NCBI GenBank assembly: GCA_036378155.1
Contig: DASUXA010000030.1
Span: forward strand, 34,615 to 98,614
Origin: DASUXA01 sp036378155
GTDB taxonomy: Bacteria; Actinomycetota; Actinomycetes; Mycobacteriales; Micromonosporaceae
DNA length: 64,000 nt
Direction of reading: 5' to 3'
Shown here piece by piece: positions 15,337 through 24,570 of this stretch (positions are counted from its first letter, which is position 1; each line of letters opens with the position of its first letter). The notes under the pieces are model-generated. The model saw only the letters and a program-made list of their open reading frames with translations, was not told the origin of the DNA and made no database searches. Both the position numbers and the translations under genes were made by a program.

Positions 15337-17934
15337 TCAGTCCGGGAACGCGCAGGTGACCACCAACGCGTCAGCGCCGGGGCGCAGGTGCAGTTCCGCG
15401 ATTCGCCCAGCCGAGCGCAGATCGACCGCCGCCGACTCCAGCAGCGGGAGATCAGCCGGCGGGGCGGACAGGTCCGCCGACGCGACCTCGGCTCGCATCG
15501 ACAGCTTCCGCGTCGACTTCGCCCGGCGTACCTGACCGAGGGCCTGGCTGGCGAGCGCGAACACGGCGGGTTCGCCGTCCACGCCGAGTTCGTCCGGCGT
15601 CGGCCACGGGGCACGGTGCACCGACCCCGTCCGCCACCAGGACCACACCTCCTCGGTCACGTACGGCAGGAACGGCGCGAACAGCCGCAACTGGACGGAC
15701 AGCGCCACGGTGAGCGCGCGCCGGGCGGACGCGGCGGCGGGACCCGTGCCGTACCCGCGCTCCTTGACCAACTCGATGTAGTCGTCGCAGAACGACCAGA
15801 AGAACGACTCCACGGCGGTGAGCGCCGTCGTGTGGTCGTACCGTTCGAACGCCCGCGTCGCCTCGTCGACCACCTCGCGCAGCCGCGCGAGCAGGGCGCG
15901 GTCGAGCGGTTCGGTCACCGCGTCGCCGGGCGCCCCGGGCGCCGCCCCGGACCCGTCCGGCACGCGGGGCGTCCCGGGCGCCGCCTCAAACCCGTCCGGC
16001 ACCCCGGAGGCGTCGGGCGACCCCAGCCCGAGCACGAACCGCGACGCGTTGAGGATCTTCACAGCGAGGCGTCGCCCGACAGCCATCTGTTTCTCGTCGA
16101 ACGCCAGGTCGGTACCGGGGCGACCGGATGCCGCCCAGTACCGCACCCCGTCCGACCCGTACCGTTCGAGCAGGTCCAGCGGCGTGATCACCGCGCCCCG
16201 CGACTTCGACATCTTCTTGCGGTCCGGGTCGAGGATCCAGCCGGACAGCACGGCGGTGTGCCACGGCGGTGTGCCCTGCTCGAGCCGGGCACGCAGCAGC
16301 GTGGCGAACAGCCAGGTACGGATGATCTCGTGACCCTGCGGTCGCAGGTCCATCGGAAACACCCGGTCGAACAGGTCGGGGTCGCGTTCCCAGCCGGCGG
16401 CGATCTGCGGGGTCAGCGACGACGTCGCCCAGGTGTCCATCACGTCCGGGTCGGCGACGAAGCCGCCCGGCAGACCGCGCTGGTCCTCGCGGTACCCGGT
16501 CGGCACGTCCGTGGACGGGTCGACCGGCAGCCGCGACTCGTCCGGCACCAACGGGTGCTCGTAGTCGGGCTGTCCGTCCGCGTCCAGCCGGTACCACACC
16601 GGGATCGGCACACCGAAGAACCGCTGCCGCGAGACGAGCCAGTCGCCGGTCAGCCCGTTGACCCAGTGTTCGTACCGGTGCCGCATGTGCTCCGGCACCC
16701 AGCGCAACTCGCGCCCGAGCCGGCGCAGTTCGTCGCGCAGCGCTTCGTCCCGACCGCCGTTGACGATGTACCACTGCCGGGTCGACACGATCTCCAACGG
16801 CGCGTCGCCGCGTTCGTAGAACTTCACCGGGTGGGTGATCGCCCGGGGCTCACCCAGCAGGTCGCCGGACGCGGCGAGCAGTTCCACGATCTTCCGGCGG
16901 GCGTCCGCGACCCGCAGACCGGCGAGTTCGCGGTACGGGTCGCCGACGCCGTCCGGCGGCTCCGGCAGCAGCCGCCCGTCCCGACCGACCACCACCCGGG
17001 TCGGCAGCCCCAGATCGCGCCACCAGGTCACGTCCGTCAGGTCGCCGAAGGTGCACACCATGGCGATTCCGGTGCCCTTGTCGGGCTCGGCTGCCGGGTG
17101 CGTGTACACCCGCACCGGCACGTCGAACAGCGGGGTCCGCACCGTCGAGCCCGCGAGGTGCGCGTACCGCCGATCCGACGGGTGACAGACCAACGCCACG
17201 CAGGCAGGCAGCAGTTCCGGGCGGGTCGTCTCGATCTCCACCGGTCCGAACCGCAGCCGGTGGTACGCGCCGGGTCGCTCCCGGTCCTCCAGTTCAGCCT
17301 GCGCCACGGCGGTCGAGAACGTGACGTCCCACAGGGTCGGAGCCTCGGCGGGGTACGCCTCGCCGCGTGCGAGGTTTCGCAGGAAGGCGCGTTGCGCGGC
17401 GGCGCGGGCGGCGTCGCCGATCGTGGTGTACTGCAGCGACCAGTCCACCGACAGCCCGAGCCGGCGCCACACCGCCTCGAACTCCCGCTCGTCCTGCGCG
17501 GTCAGCAGCTCGCACAGTTCGATGAAGTTGCGCCGGGAGATCGCCAGCGGCGGGTTCGGCGGGCTCGCGGGCGGTGCGAAGTCCGGTTGGTACGGCAGCG
17601 AAGGGTCGCATCGCACCCCGAAGTAGTTCTGCACCCGCCGTTCCGTCGGCAGCCCGTTGTCGTCCCAGCCCATCGGGTAGAACACCGCCTTGCCGCGCAT
17701 CCGCTGGAAACGCGCGACGGTGTCGGTCTGGGTGTACGAGAAGACGTGCCCGATGTGCAGCGATCCGGATACGGTCGGCGGGGGAGTGTCGATGGCGAAT
17801 ACGCGCTGCCGGTCAGCCGACCGGTCGAACGCGTACGTTCCGTCCTCCTGCCAGGCACGCGCCCACTTCTCCTCGAGCCCGTCGATGGTCGGGCGTTCGG
17901 GAATGCGGCGCGGCTCACTCTCCGTGACCGTCAT
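15337..17934 (-). CDS. valS: Valine--tRNA ligase
   Basis: 865 residues. Class I synthetase with HIGH at about 60-63 and KMSKS in DPDRKKMSKSRG. The editing domain lies between, with ETTRPELLPACVALVCHPSD, and WDDNGLPTERRV near the active site is typical of ValS. The anticodon-binding helices follow. An unusual Gly/Pro/Ala-rich insertion of about 30 residues sits after KILNASRFVLGLG, encoded by a 39-bp direct repeat. Cytoplasmic; essential for charging tRNA-Val. It is downstream of the polysaccharide/ABC cluster on the same strand but about 116 bp separate them. Confidence 0.95.
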   Translation of the reverse strand: MTVTESEPRRIPERPTIDGLEEKWARAWQEDGTYAFDRSADRQRVFAIDTPPPTVSGSLHIGHVFSYTQTDTVARFQRMRGKAVFYPMGWDDNGLPTERRVQNYFGVRCDPSLPYQPDFAPPASPPNPPLAISRRNFIELCELLTAQDEREFEAVWRRLGLSVDWSLQYTTIGDAARAAAQRAFLRNLARGEAYPAEAPTLWDVTFSTAVAQAELEDRERPGAYHRLRFGPVEIETTRPELLPACVALVCHPSDRRYAHLAGSTVRTPLFDVPVRVYTHPAAEPDKGTGIAMVCTFGDLTDVTWWRDLGLPTRVVVGRDGRLLPEPPDGVGDPYRELAGLRVADARRKIVELLAASGDLLGEPRAITHPVKFYERGDAPLEIVSTRQWYIVNGGRDEALRDELRRLGRELRWVPEHMRHRYEHWVNGLTGDWLVSRQRFFGVPIPVWYRLDADGQPDYEHPLVPDESRLPVDPSTDVPTGYREDQRGLPGGFVADPDVMDTWATSSLTPQIAAGWERDPDLFDRVFPMDLRPQGHEIIRTWLFATLLRARLEQGTPPWHTAVLSGWILDPDRKKMSKSRGAVITPLDLLERYGSDGVRYWAASGRPGTDLAFDEKQMAVGRRLAVKILNASRFVLGLGSPDASGVPDGFEAAPGTPRVPDGSGAAPGAPGDAVTEPLDRALLARLREVVDEATRAFERYDHTTALTAVESFFWSFCDDYIELVKERGYGTGPAAASARRALTVALSVQLRLFAPFLPYVTEEVWSWWRTGSVHRAPWPTPDELGVDGEPAVFALASQALGQVRRAKSTRKLSMRAEVASADLSAPPADLPLLESAAVDLRSAGRIAELHLRPGADALVVTCAFPD
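15931..16008. repeat. 39-bp tandem duplication inside valS
   Basis: Two adjacent 39-bp units (15931-15969, 15970-16008) that differ at a few bases encode 13-residue units rich in Pro, Gly and Ala with shared VPDG and AAPG. They form a flexible insertion between the catalytic core and the anticodon-binding domain of ValS. Confidence 0.7.
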
Positions 17935-17979
17935 TCCGCGATGCTATGAGCCGCCTTGTCGCGTGGCTACGCGTTTTCG

Positions 17980-18019
17980 GCTCGCCCGGTCCGGTGCCCG
18001 CTCGCCCGGTCCGGCGCCC
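17980..18019. repeat. 20-bp direct repeat upstream of valS
   Basis: gctcgcccggtccggygccc occurs twice in tandem (17980-17999, 18000-18019) in the gap between the ABC transporter stop and the valS start. Function unknown. Confidence 0.6.
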
Positions 18020-18050
18020 CGCCCGACCACCGGGGCGCGACGCCGACGGC

Positions 18051-19889
18051 TCAGACCAGGCTGTCCAGCCACTGCTGGTGCAGCGCCGCGTACCGACCCT
18101 GCCTCCCGATCAGGTCGGCGGGCGAGCCGTCCTCGACGATGCGGCCCTGTTCGAGCACCAGCACCCGATCGGCGATCTCCACAGTCGACAACCGGTGCGC
18201 GATGACGATCGCGGTCCGCTCGGCGAGGATGGTGCGCAGCGCCCGCTGCACCAGGCGCTCCGACGGGATGTCCAGCGACGAGGTCGCCTCGTCGAGGATG
18301 AGTACCGCCGGATCGGCGAGGAACGCCCGCGCGAACGCGACAAGTTGCCGCTGCCCGGCGGAGAGCCGCCCGCCGCGCTTGCGGACATCGGTGGCGTACC
18401 CCTCGGGCAGCGCCGAGATGAACTCGTGCGCGCCGATCGCCCGAGCCGCCCGTTCGACCTCGGCGTCGCTGGCGCCGGGTCGACCGAACCGGATGTTGTC
18501 GGCGACGCTGCCGGAGAACAGGAAGTTCTCCTGGGTGACCATGACCACCGCCCGGCGCAGGTCGTCGTCGGACACGTCGCGCAGGTCGACCCCGTCGAGG
18601 GTGACCGAACCGGTGGCCGGGTCGTAGAACCGGGCGACCAGCTTCGCGATCGTGGTCTTGCCGGCGCCGGTCGCGCCGACCAGCGCGACCGTCTGTCCGG
18701 CGGGGATCGTCAGGTCGATCCTCGGCAGGATGAGCCGGTCGGCGCGGTACGCGAAGGTGACCCCGCGCAACTCGACCGCGCCCGGCGAGGTCAGCGTGGG
18801 CAGCGGCTTCGGGTGCGCCGGTTCCGGTACACCGGGCGGCTCGGCGAGCACCCCGGACAGCTTCTCCAGGGCGGCGGTCGCGGACTGCAGCGAGTTGTAG
18901 AACATCGACAGTTCCTGCATGGGTTCGAAGAACCGCCGCAGATACAGCAGGAACGCGGCGAGCACGCCGAGTTGCGCCTGCCCGTGCAGCACCCGGTAGC
19001 CGCCGTAGGTCAGCACCACGGCGATGGTGATGTTGCCGATCAGCTTGATGCCCGGTGCGAAGATCGCGACCAGTCGGAACGCGGTCAGGTTCGCGGCCCG
19101 GTACCCGTCGTTGACCGCCTCGAAGATCTCCTGGTTGCGCGGCTCGCGCCGGAACGCCTGTACCGCCCGGATGCCGCCGATCGACTCGACGAAGTGGACG
19201 ATGACCAGGGCGACCGCCTCGCGGGTGCGGCGGTACGCGATCGCCGAGGACCGCTGGAACCAGCGCGACAGGGCCAGCAGGAACGGGAACGACACCAGGG
19301 TGACCGCGGCGAGCGGCAGGTCCAGCCAGAGCAGGATCGCCGCCACGCTGATCACCGAGAGCGCGGACAGCACCAGGTCGTCGATGCCGCCGTCGACCAG
19401 TTCGCTGATCGAGTCCATGTCGCTGGTCAGCCGGGAGATCACCCGACCCGAGGTGTACCGCTCGTGGAAGCCGACCGACAACCGCTGGAAGTGGTTGTAC
19501 ACCCGCTGCCGCAGGTCCAGCAGGACAGCCTGTCCGATCTGCCCGGACAGCGTGAGGAAGCCGCGCTTGCCGATGTATTCCACGACCGTGGCCAGCATGA
19601 ACACCACGCCGACGGTGATCATGACGCGGGCGTCGTGCCCGTCCAGCAGCGGCGGGATGCCCTTGTCGATGGCGAGCTTCACGAGGTACGGACCGGCCAT
19701 GGCGGCGGCGTTCTGCAGCAGCAGCAGACCGACCATCACGGCGATCAGCCGCCGGTGCGGGCGGATCAGGTCGCCCAGCAGCGCGCGGGCGCGCCCGCGC
19801 AGCCGGACGGCGGAGCCGCCCTCGGCGGCGGTGCGTTCCGCGTCCTCGTCCGACGCGATACCCCGCCACGACTCGACGTCGATGCTCAC
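18051..19889 (-). CDS. ABC exporter half-transporter, canonical Walker B with LSAGQ signature
   Basis: 612 residues: an N-terminal membrane domain (about 40-330, six predicted helices) fused to a nucleotide-binding domain. Walker A is GATGAGKTT, Walker B AVLILDEATSSLD with the catalytic glutamate, and the H-loop is VIAHRLST. The signature is LSAGQ instead of LSGGQ. With the next gene it fits a heterodimeric type IV exporter with one degenerate ATP site. It is the last gene of the polysaccharide cluster strand; export of a lipid-linked or glycan substrate or a drug are both possible. Confidence 0.9.
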   Translation of the reverse strand: MSIDVESWRGIASDEDAERTAAEGGSAVRLRGRARALLGDLIRPHRRLIAVMVGLLLLQNAAAMAGPYLVKLAIDKGIPPLLDGHDARVMITVGVVFMLATVVEYIGKRGFLTLSGQIGQAVLLDLRQRVYNHFQRLSVGFHERYTSGRVISRLTSDMDSISELVDGGIDDLVLSALSVISVAAILLWLDLPLAAVTLVSFPFLLALSRWFQRSSAIAYRRTREAVALVIVHFVESIGGIRAVQAFRREPRNQEIFEAVNDGYRAANLTAFRLVAIFAPGIKLIGNITIAVVLTYGGYRVLHGQAQLGVLAAFLLYLRRFFEPMQELSMFYNSLQSATAALEKLSGVLAEPPGVPEPAHPKPLPTLTSPGAVELRGVTFAYRADRLILPRIDLTIPAGQTVALVGATGAGKTTIAKLVARFYDPATGSVTLDGVDLRDVSDDDLRRAVVMVTQENFLFSGSVADNIRFGRPGASDAEVERAARAIGAHEFISALPEGYATDVRKRGGRLSAGQRQLVAFARAFLADPAVLILDEATSSLDIPSERLVQRALRTILAERTAIVIAHRLSTVEIADRVLVLEQGRIVEDGSPADLIGRQGRYAALHQQWLDSLV

Positions 19890-19949
19890 GATCGTTCCCC
19901 CGTTTGACGTCGCGCTCCGCGCCGCCGGTGCGGCCGGCGCGGGCGATGG

Positions 19950-21749
19950 TCACCTCGCGGCGGCTTCCGCCGGGTCCAGGTCGGCCCAGCCGGACTCCGC
20001 CTCCGCCGACAGCACCGCCCGGTACTCCGGCACCGTCGCCAGCAGCTCCGAGTGGGTACCGACCGCCTCGATCACCCCGTCGCGCAGCAGCGCGACCCGG
20101 TCGGCGAGCGCGATCGTGGACGGGCGGTGCGCCACGACCAGCGCGGTCGTGCCGCTCAGCACCCGGCTGAGCGCCTGCTCGACCAGTTCCTCGGTGTGTA
20201 CGTCCAGTGCGGACAGCGGATCGTCGAGCACGAGCACGCGCGGTCGCCCGACAACCGCCCGGGCGAGCGCGAGCCGCTGTCGCTGTCCACCGGACAGCGA
20301 CATGCCCTGCTCGCCGACCCGCGTGGCGAGCCCCCAGGGCAGGTCGTACACGAACTCCGCCTGCGCCACGGACAGCGCCTCGGCGATCTCGTCGTCGGTC
20401 GCGTCCGGCCGACCCAGGGTGACGTTCTCCCGTACCGACATCGAGAACAGGGTCGGCTCCTCGAACGCGACCCCGACGATGCCGCGCAGGCTGTCGAGCC
20501 GGTAGTCACGGATGTCGCGACCGTCGAGTGTGATCCGCCCCGCCGACACGTCGTACAGCCGAGGCACCAGCGAGATCAGGCTGGTCTTGCCGGACCCGGT
20601 GAGCCCGACCAGGGCCATCGTCTCGCCCGGGGCGATGTCGAGGTCGATGCGGCTCAGTACGGGTCGGTCCGAGCCGGGGTAGCGGAACGCGACCGCCTCG
20701 AACCGGAGTCGACCGGTGACGTCGCGCGGCTGTACCGTCACCGCGCCCGGTCGGTCCACGATCGACGGGCGCGTGTCGAAGACCTCGTACACCCGGTCCG
20801 CCGCGGTCATCGCCTCCTGACCGTTCGCGATGATCCAGCCGAGCGCGTCGATCGGCCACACCAGCATCAGTTGCAGGGAGACGAAGGCGACCAGCCCGCC
20901 GATGGTCATGGCGTGGTCGGCGACCGCGTACGCCCCGGCCACCAGCACGGCGGCGAGCGTGACGTTCGGTATCAGGTCGATCTCGGCCCAGGACCGGGCG
21001 AGCAGGCGTGCCTTGCCGACCGCCGTGTCGTGCAGTGATCGCGCCGACGCGCCGAACCGGTCCGCCATGTGCGCGCGCCGCCCGAACGACTTGATCACCC
21101 GCAGCCCCTGGGCGGACTCCTCGACCAGGGTCGCCACGTCGCCCTGCAGGTCCTGCAGGCGTCGCGACGCGACGAAGTAGTGCCTGGTGAACCGCCGGCT
21201 GGACAGGTACAGCGGGATCGCGCTCGCCGCCGCCAGCAGTCCGAGCGGCCAGTACAGGCGCAACAGCAGCAGGACGACGGTGACGTAGGTGCCGAGGTTG
21301 ACGATCAGGAAGATCAATCCGAAGGACAGGAACCGCCGGATCACGCCGAGATCGGTGGTCGCCCGGGACAGCAACTGACCCGACTGCCAGTGGTCGTGGA
21401 AGCTGATCGGCAGCCGCTGCAGGTGCGCGTACAGCTCGTTGCGCATGGTCGCCTCCATGCCGAGCGCCGCGTTGCCCTGCGTCCAGCGGCGGATGAACAC
21501 CAGCGCCGCCTCGAGCACACCGAGCAGGAGCGCGAGCCCGCCGAGAGCGAGCAGCCCGCGCGGGTCGCCGTGCCGGACCGGACCGTCCACCACCTTCGCC
21601 ACGACCAGCGGCACGACGATGCTCGCCGCGGTCGCTCCGACGGCGGCGACCAGCATCCACACCATGTGCGGGAGGTACGGGCGGAGATAGCGGCGGATGC
21701 GCCACAGGTTGTGCAGCGGATGCCTGGAGGAATCTTGGTCAGCTGCCAC
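19950..21749 (-). CDS. ABC exporter half-transporter with Asp in place of catalytic Glu
   Basis: 599 residues with the same architecture as its neighbour: membrane domain about 20-320, then Walker A GLTGSGKTS, signature LSGGQRQ, Walker B RVLVLDDPLSALD, H-loop VAHRPST. The residue after the Walker B aspartate is Asp rather than Glu, so this half carries the non-catalytic Walker B. It pairs with the LSAGQ half at 18051. The GTG start lies inside the last codons of the upstream glycosyltransferase gene (11-nt overlap), which ties the exporter to the polysaccharide operon by translational coupling. Confidence 0.9.
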   Translation of the reverse strand: MAADQDSSRHPLHNLWRIRRYLRPYLPHMVWMLVAAVGATAASIVVPLVVAKVVDGPVRHGDPRGLLALGGLALLLGVLEAALVFIRRWTQGNAALGMEATMRNELYAHLQRLPISFHDHWQSGQLLSRATTDLGVIRRFLSFGLIFLIVNLGTYVTVVLLLLRLYWPLGLLAAASAIPLYLSSRRFTRHYFVASRRLQDLQGDVATLVEESAQGLRVIKSFGRRAHMADRFGASARSLHDTAVGKARLLARSWAEIDLIPNVTLAAVLVAGAYAVADHAMTIGGLVAFVSLQLMLVWPIDALGWIIANGQEAMTAADRVYEVFDTRPSIVDRPGAVTVQPRDVTGRLRFEAVAFRYPGSDRPVLSRIDLDIAPGETMALVGLTGSGKTSLISLVPRLYDVSAGRITLDGRDIRDYRLDSLRGIVGVAFEEPTLFSMSVRENVTLGRPDATDDEIAEALSVAQAEFVYDLPWGLATRVGEQGMSLSGGQRQRLALARAVVGRPRVLVLDDPLSALDVHTEELVEQALSRVLSGTTALVVAHRPSTIALADRVALLRDGVIEAVGTHSELLATVPEYRAVLSAEAESGWADLDPAEAAAR

Positions 21750-22977
21750 CTTGCGACCGTAGCCGGTCGGACCGACGATTCACGAGCCAGTTTTCGCTAC
21801 CCGAAAGTGTCAAGTCACCGACTGTGACGGCGGAGGGCGCGCCGAGCAGCCGCCGGTACAGCGCGTCAACCGCTGCGACGGTACGGGTGAGGCAGTGACG
21901 TGCCCTGACGTGCGCCCTCCCGGCGCGGCCCTCGGCGTCCGCCACGTCGACCCGGCGCAGCCGCTGCACCAGCGCCCCGGTCAACGCCGGTACGTCGCCG
22001 GGCGGCACCAGCGCGCCGGCGTCCGGAGGTACCGACTCGCGCATCCCGGTGACATCGGTCGCCACCACGGATCGACCGCACGCCATCGCCTCCAGCGGTA
22101 CCAGCGCCATGCCTTCCCACCGGGACGGGCAGACGACGACGTCGGCGGCGGCGTACCAGTCGACCGGGTCGTCCACCGCGCCCGCGAACAGCACTCCCGC
22201 ACCGGCACGGCGGCGCAGTTCCGTCGCGTCCGGTCCGTCGCCGACCAGCGCCAGCCGCGCGGTGGGCAGCAGCGCCGTCACCGAGCGCCAGGCGTCGAGC
22301 AGGACCGCCTGCCCCTTCTGCGGGCACAGCCGCCCGACGCACACGGCGAGCGCGCCGGGTCCGAGTCCGAGGCGCTCGCGTGCGGCGGCGCGGTCGGTGG
22401 CGTCGCGCACCCCGTACCGGTGGAGGTCCACGCCGTTCGGTACCACCAGGTACCGCCCACGGATGCCGGCGCGCAGCCCCCGGTCACGCTCCGCTTCGGA
22501 CACACACAGCAGCACGTCCGCCCGGCGCGCGGCGTACCGCTCCCAGCCGGTGGCGAGCCGGCGCAGCGCAGCCGGGGCAGCCTCGAACGACCAGGCGTGC
22601 GGCTGGAACACCACCGGTCGCGTCCCCGGCGGTACCAGCCTGCCCGCCAGTCCCGCCTTGGAGCTGTGCAGGTGGATCAGCGCCGGGTCGCAGCGCCCGA
22701 CGATCGCGCGCAGCCGGCGCACCTCGTCGACCAGTCCGGGACCGGGCGCGCGCCGCGCCGCCCACGGCAGCAGCCGTGCCCCGGCGGTCAGTACCGCGGC
22801 GCGCAGCGGGTCGACCGGCGGGGCGGCGACGACCACCTGCCAGCCCGCCGCGACCTGGGCTCGGGCCAGGTCCGCCACGTACCGCGCCACACCGCCCTCG
22901 GTCGGCTGGGCGACGTGCAGCACGGTACGCACCGAGCGCCGCCCGTCGATCTTCGTACCGTCGACCCGGTCGAGCAT
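21739..22977 (-). CDS. GT4-family glycosyltransferase
   Basis: 412 residues. GT-B fold: N-terminal VLHVAQPTEGGVARYVADLA acceptor region, C-terminal nucleotide-sugar site with VCVGRLCPQKGQ, RLALVGDGPD and EGMALVPLEAMACGRSVV (the E-x7-E type motif). A retaining transferase expected to add a sugar to the lipid-linked precursor at the cytoplasmic membrane. The start ATG is 4 bp after the sugar transferase stop, and the 3' end overlaps the ABC gene. Confidence 0.88.
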   Translation of the reverse strand: MLDRVDGTKIDGRRSVRTVLHVAQPTEGGVARYVADLARAQVAAGWQVVVAAPPVDPLRAAVLTAGARLLPWAARRAPGPGLVDEVRRLRAIVGRCDPALIHLHSSKAGLAGRLVPPGTRPVVFQPHAWSFEAAPAALRRLATGWERYAARRADVLLCVSEAERDRGLRAGIRGRYLVVPNGVDLHRYGVRDATDRAAARERLGLGPGALAVCVGRLCPQKGQAVLLDAWRSVTALLPTARLALVGDGPDATELRRRAGAGVLFAGAVDDPVDWYAAADVVVCPSRWEGMALVPLEAMACGRSVVATDVTGMRESVPPDAGALVPPGDVPALTGALVQRLRRVDVADAEGRAGRAHVRARHCLTRTVAAVDALYRRLLGAPSAVTVGDLTLSGSENWLVNRRSDRLRSQGGS

Positions 22978-22980
22978 CGG

Positions 22981-24564
22981 TCACGCCCCGCGATGGCGGA
23001 ACAGCGCCACGATCGTCCGCAGAATGATCTTTACGTCGCCCCACAGGCTCCAGTTCTCGATGTACTGGTTGTCGAACCGGGCACGGTCCGCGATCGACGT
23101 GTTGCCGCGCAGCCCGTGGATCTGCGACCAGCCGGTGAGTCCCGCCCGGACCCGGTGCCGGTCGGCGTAACGCGGGTACGTGTCGATGAACCGGTTGACG
23201 AACAGCGGGCGTTCCGGTCGCGGTCCGACCACGCTCATGTCCCCGACCAGCACGTTCCACAGCTGCGGCAGTTCGTCCAGCGACGACCTGCGCAGCGCGC
23301 GACCGACCGGACCGAGCCGGTGGTCCTCGGCGATACTCCACCGGCTCTGCTGCTCCTCGGTCGACGACGGGCGCAGGGACCGGAACTTCAGCAGCGTGAA
23401 CGGGCGCAGGTTCATGCCGAGCCGTTCCTGCCGGAACAACACGCCCGTGCCGCCCTCGAGGCGTACCGCCAGGGCGCAGACCGCCATCACCGGCAGCGCC
23501 ACGACCAGGGCGAGCGCCGCGAACACGACGTCGAAGGCGCGTTTCAGGGCGCGACCGACCGGTCCGAAGACGTCCCGGTGCCGGCGGATCAGCGGGTACC
23601 CCCACAGCATGTCCATCTGTGGATGCACCGGTGACAGCTCGAACAGTCGCGGTACCCAGAAGATCTCGCACCGCAGCCGGTCACACGTGCGCAGGCAGGC
23701 GACCATTTCGCGGGTCGGACTGGTGCCGAACGCGAGCACTACCACGGTGATCCGCAGGTCCCGTACCACCCGCGCCAGGTCCTCGGGTCCGCCCAGCAGC
23801 GGTACCGGCAGCCGGGTCCGGGGCCGCCTCGCGCACAGGCAGCCGATCGGGTTCAGCCCGTACTCGGGATGGTCGAGCATCCGGGCCGCCAGCGACCTCG
23901 CCACCGGGTCGTCGCCGACGACCAGGGTGCGGTGGGCGACCAGCCGCCGAGCGCGCGCCGCGCGGATCATCGAGTACTCCACGCCCCGCGCGACCAGCAG
24001 CAGGGCGACCGCCAGGCTGGCGGCGCGCAGCAGCCCCGGGTCGTCCCAGTCGACCGGCAGTAGCTGCGACCCGGCGAGTACCGCCGCGGTCACCGCGAGG
24101 ATCCGCCCGCCCAGCGCCGGCAGGTCGTCCAGCAGCGACAGGGACAGCCGGGGCCGGTACAGCCGCCCAGCCTGGTACGACAGCAGCACCAGAACCAGGG
24201 TGACCGCGCCCGTGCGGGGCTCCACGCCGGTGCCCGCCCCGGCGACGAGCAGGGCGACCAGGTCGCCGACGAACAGACACGGTCCCGCCTTGGCTCGACG
24301 CAGCACCGACCTCGCCAGCCGCACCGCCCAGCCGAGCCGGTCCACCGTGTGCCCGGCGGGCGACAACGCGCCCGGTGCCGCGAGCACGGGCGCCGCCGTG
24401 GCGCCGGGAACCTGGGCGGTCGCAGCGGATGCGGCGACCTGGGCGGTCGCTGCGGATGCGGCGACCTGGGCGGTCGCGGTGGCGACGGAGACCTGGGCGG
24501 TCGCGCCCGCTACCGGGACCGGCGCGGTGACGTCCGTGTGGTGATCGTTCCGGCTGATGTCCAT
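22981..24564 (-). CDS. Polyprenyl-phosphate sugar-phosphate transferase (exopolysaccharide initiation)
   Basis: 527 residues. A low-complexity cytoplasmic N-terminus with 9-residue repeats (about 15-55) is followed by four membrane helices (about 95-220), a Rossmann-like domain with TLVVGDDPVARSLAARML, a fifth membrane helix and the catalytic Bac_transf domain (about 335-527): KRAFDVVFAALAL, then VLFRQERLGMNLRPFTLLKFRS, SSLDELPQLWNVLVGDMSVVGPRP and RAGLTGWSQIHG. It transfers a hexose-1-phosphate from a nucleotide sugar to undecaprenyl phosphate, the first membrane step of the cluster. Neighbours supply chain length control, polymerase and flippase. Confidence 0.92.
   Translation of the reverse strand: MDISRNDHHTDVTAPVPVAGATAQVSVATATAQVAASAATAQVAASAATAQVPGATAAPVLAAPGALSPAGHTVDRLGWAVRLARSVLRRAKAGPCLFVGDLVALLVAGAGTGVEPRTGAVTLVLVLLSYQAGRLYRPRLSLSLLDDLPALGGRILAVTAAVLAGSQLLPVDWDDPGLLRAASLAVALLLVARGVEYSMIRAARARRLVAHRTLVVGDDPVARSLAARMLDHPEYGLNPIGCLCARRPRTRLPVPLLGGPEDLARVVRDLRITVVVLAFGTSPTREMVACLRTCDRLRCEIFWVPRLFELSPVHPQMDMLWGYPLIRRHRDVFGPVGRALKRAFDVVFAALALVVALPVMAVCALAVRLEGGTGVLFRQERLGMNLRPFTLLKFRSLRPSSTEEQQSRWSIAEDHRLGPVGRALRRSSLDELPQLWNVLVGDMSVVGPRPERPLFVNRFIDTYPRYADRHRVRAGLTGWSQIHGLRGNTSIADRARFDNQYIENWSLWGDVKIILRTIVALFRHRGA
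24410..24517. repeat. 27-bp tandem repeat in the sugar transferase N-terminus
   Basis: Four units of 27 bp starting at 24410, 24437, 24464 and 24491. The first two differ at one base; the later two diverge in their second half. Each unit begins acctgggcggtcgc. On the coding strand they give 9-residue units containing TAQV. Copy number could vary between strains. Confidence 0.85.
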
Positions 24565-24570
24565 CGACGC

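Noticed and set aside
24410..24517. CRISPR array
   Set aside because: The repeats are directly adjacent, in a coding frame, with no unique spacers; no cas genes are in the window.
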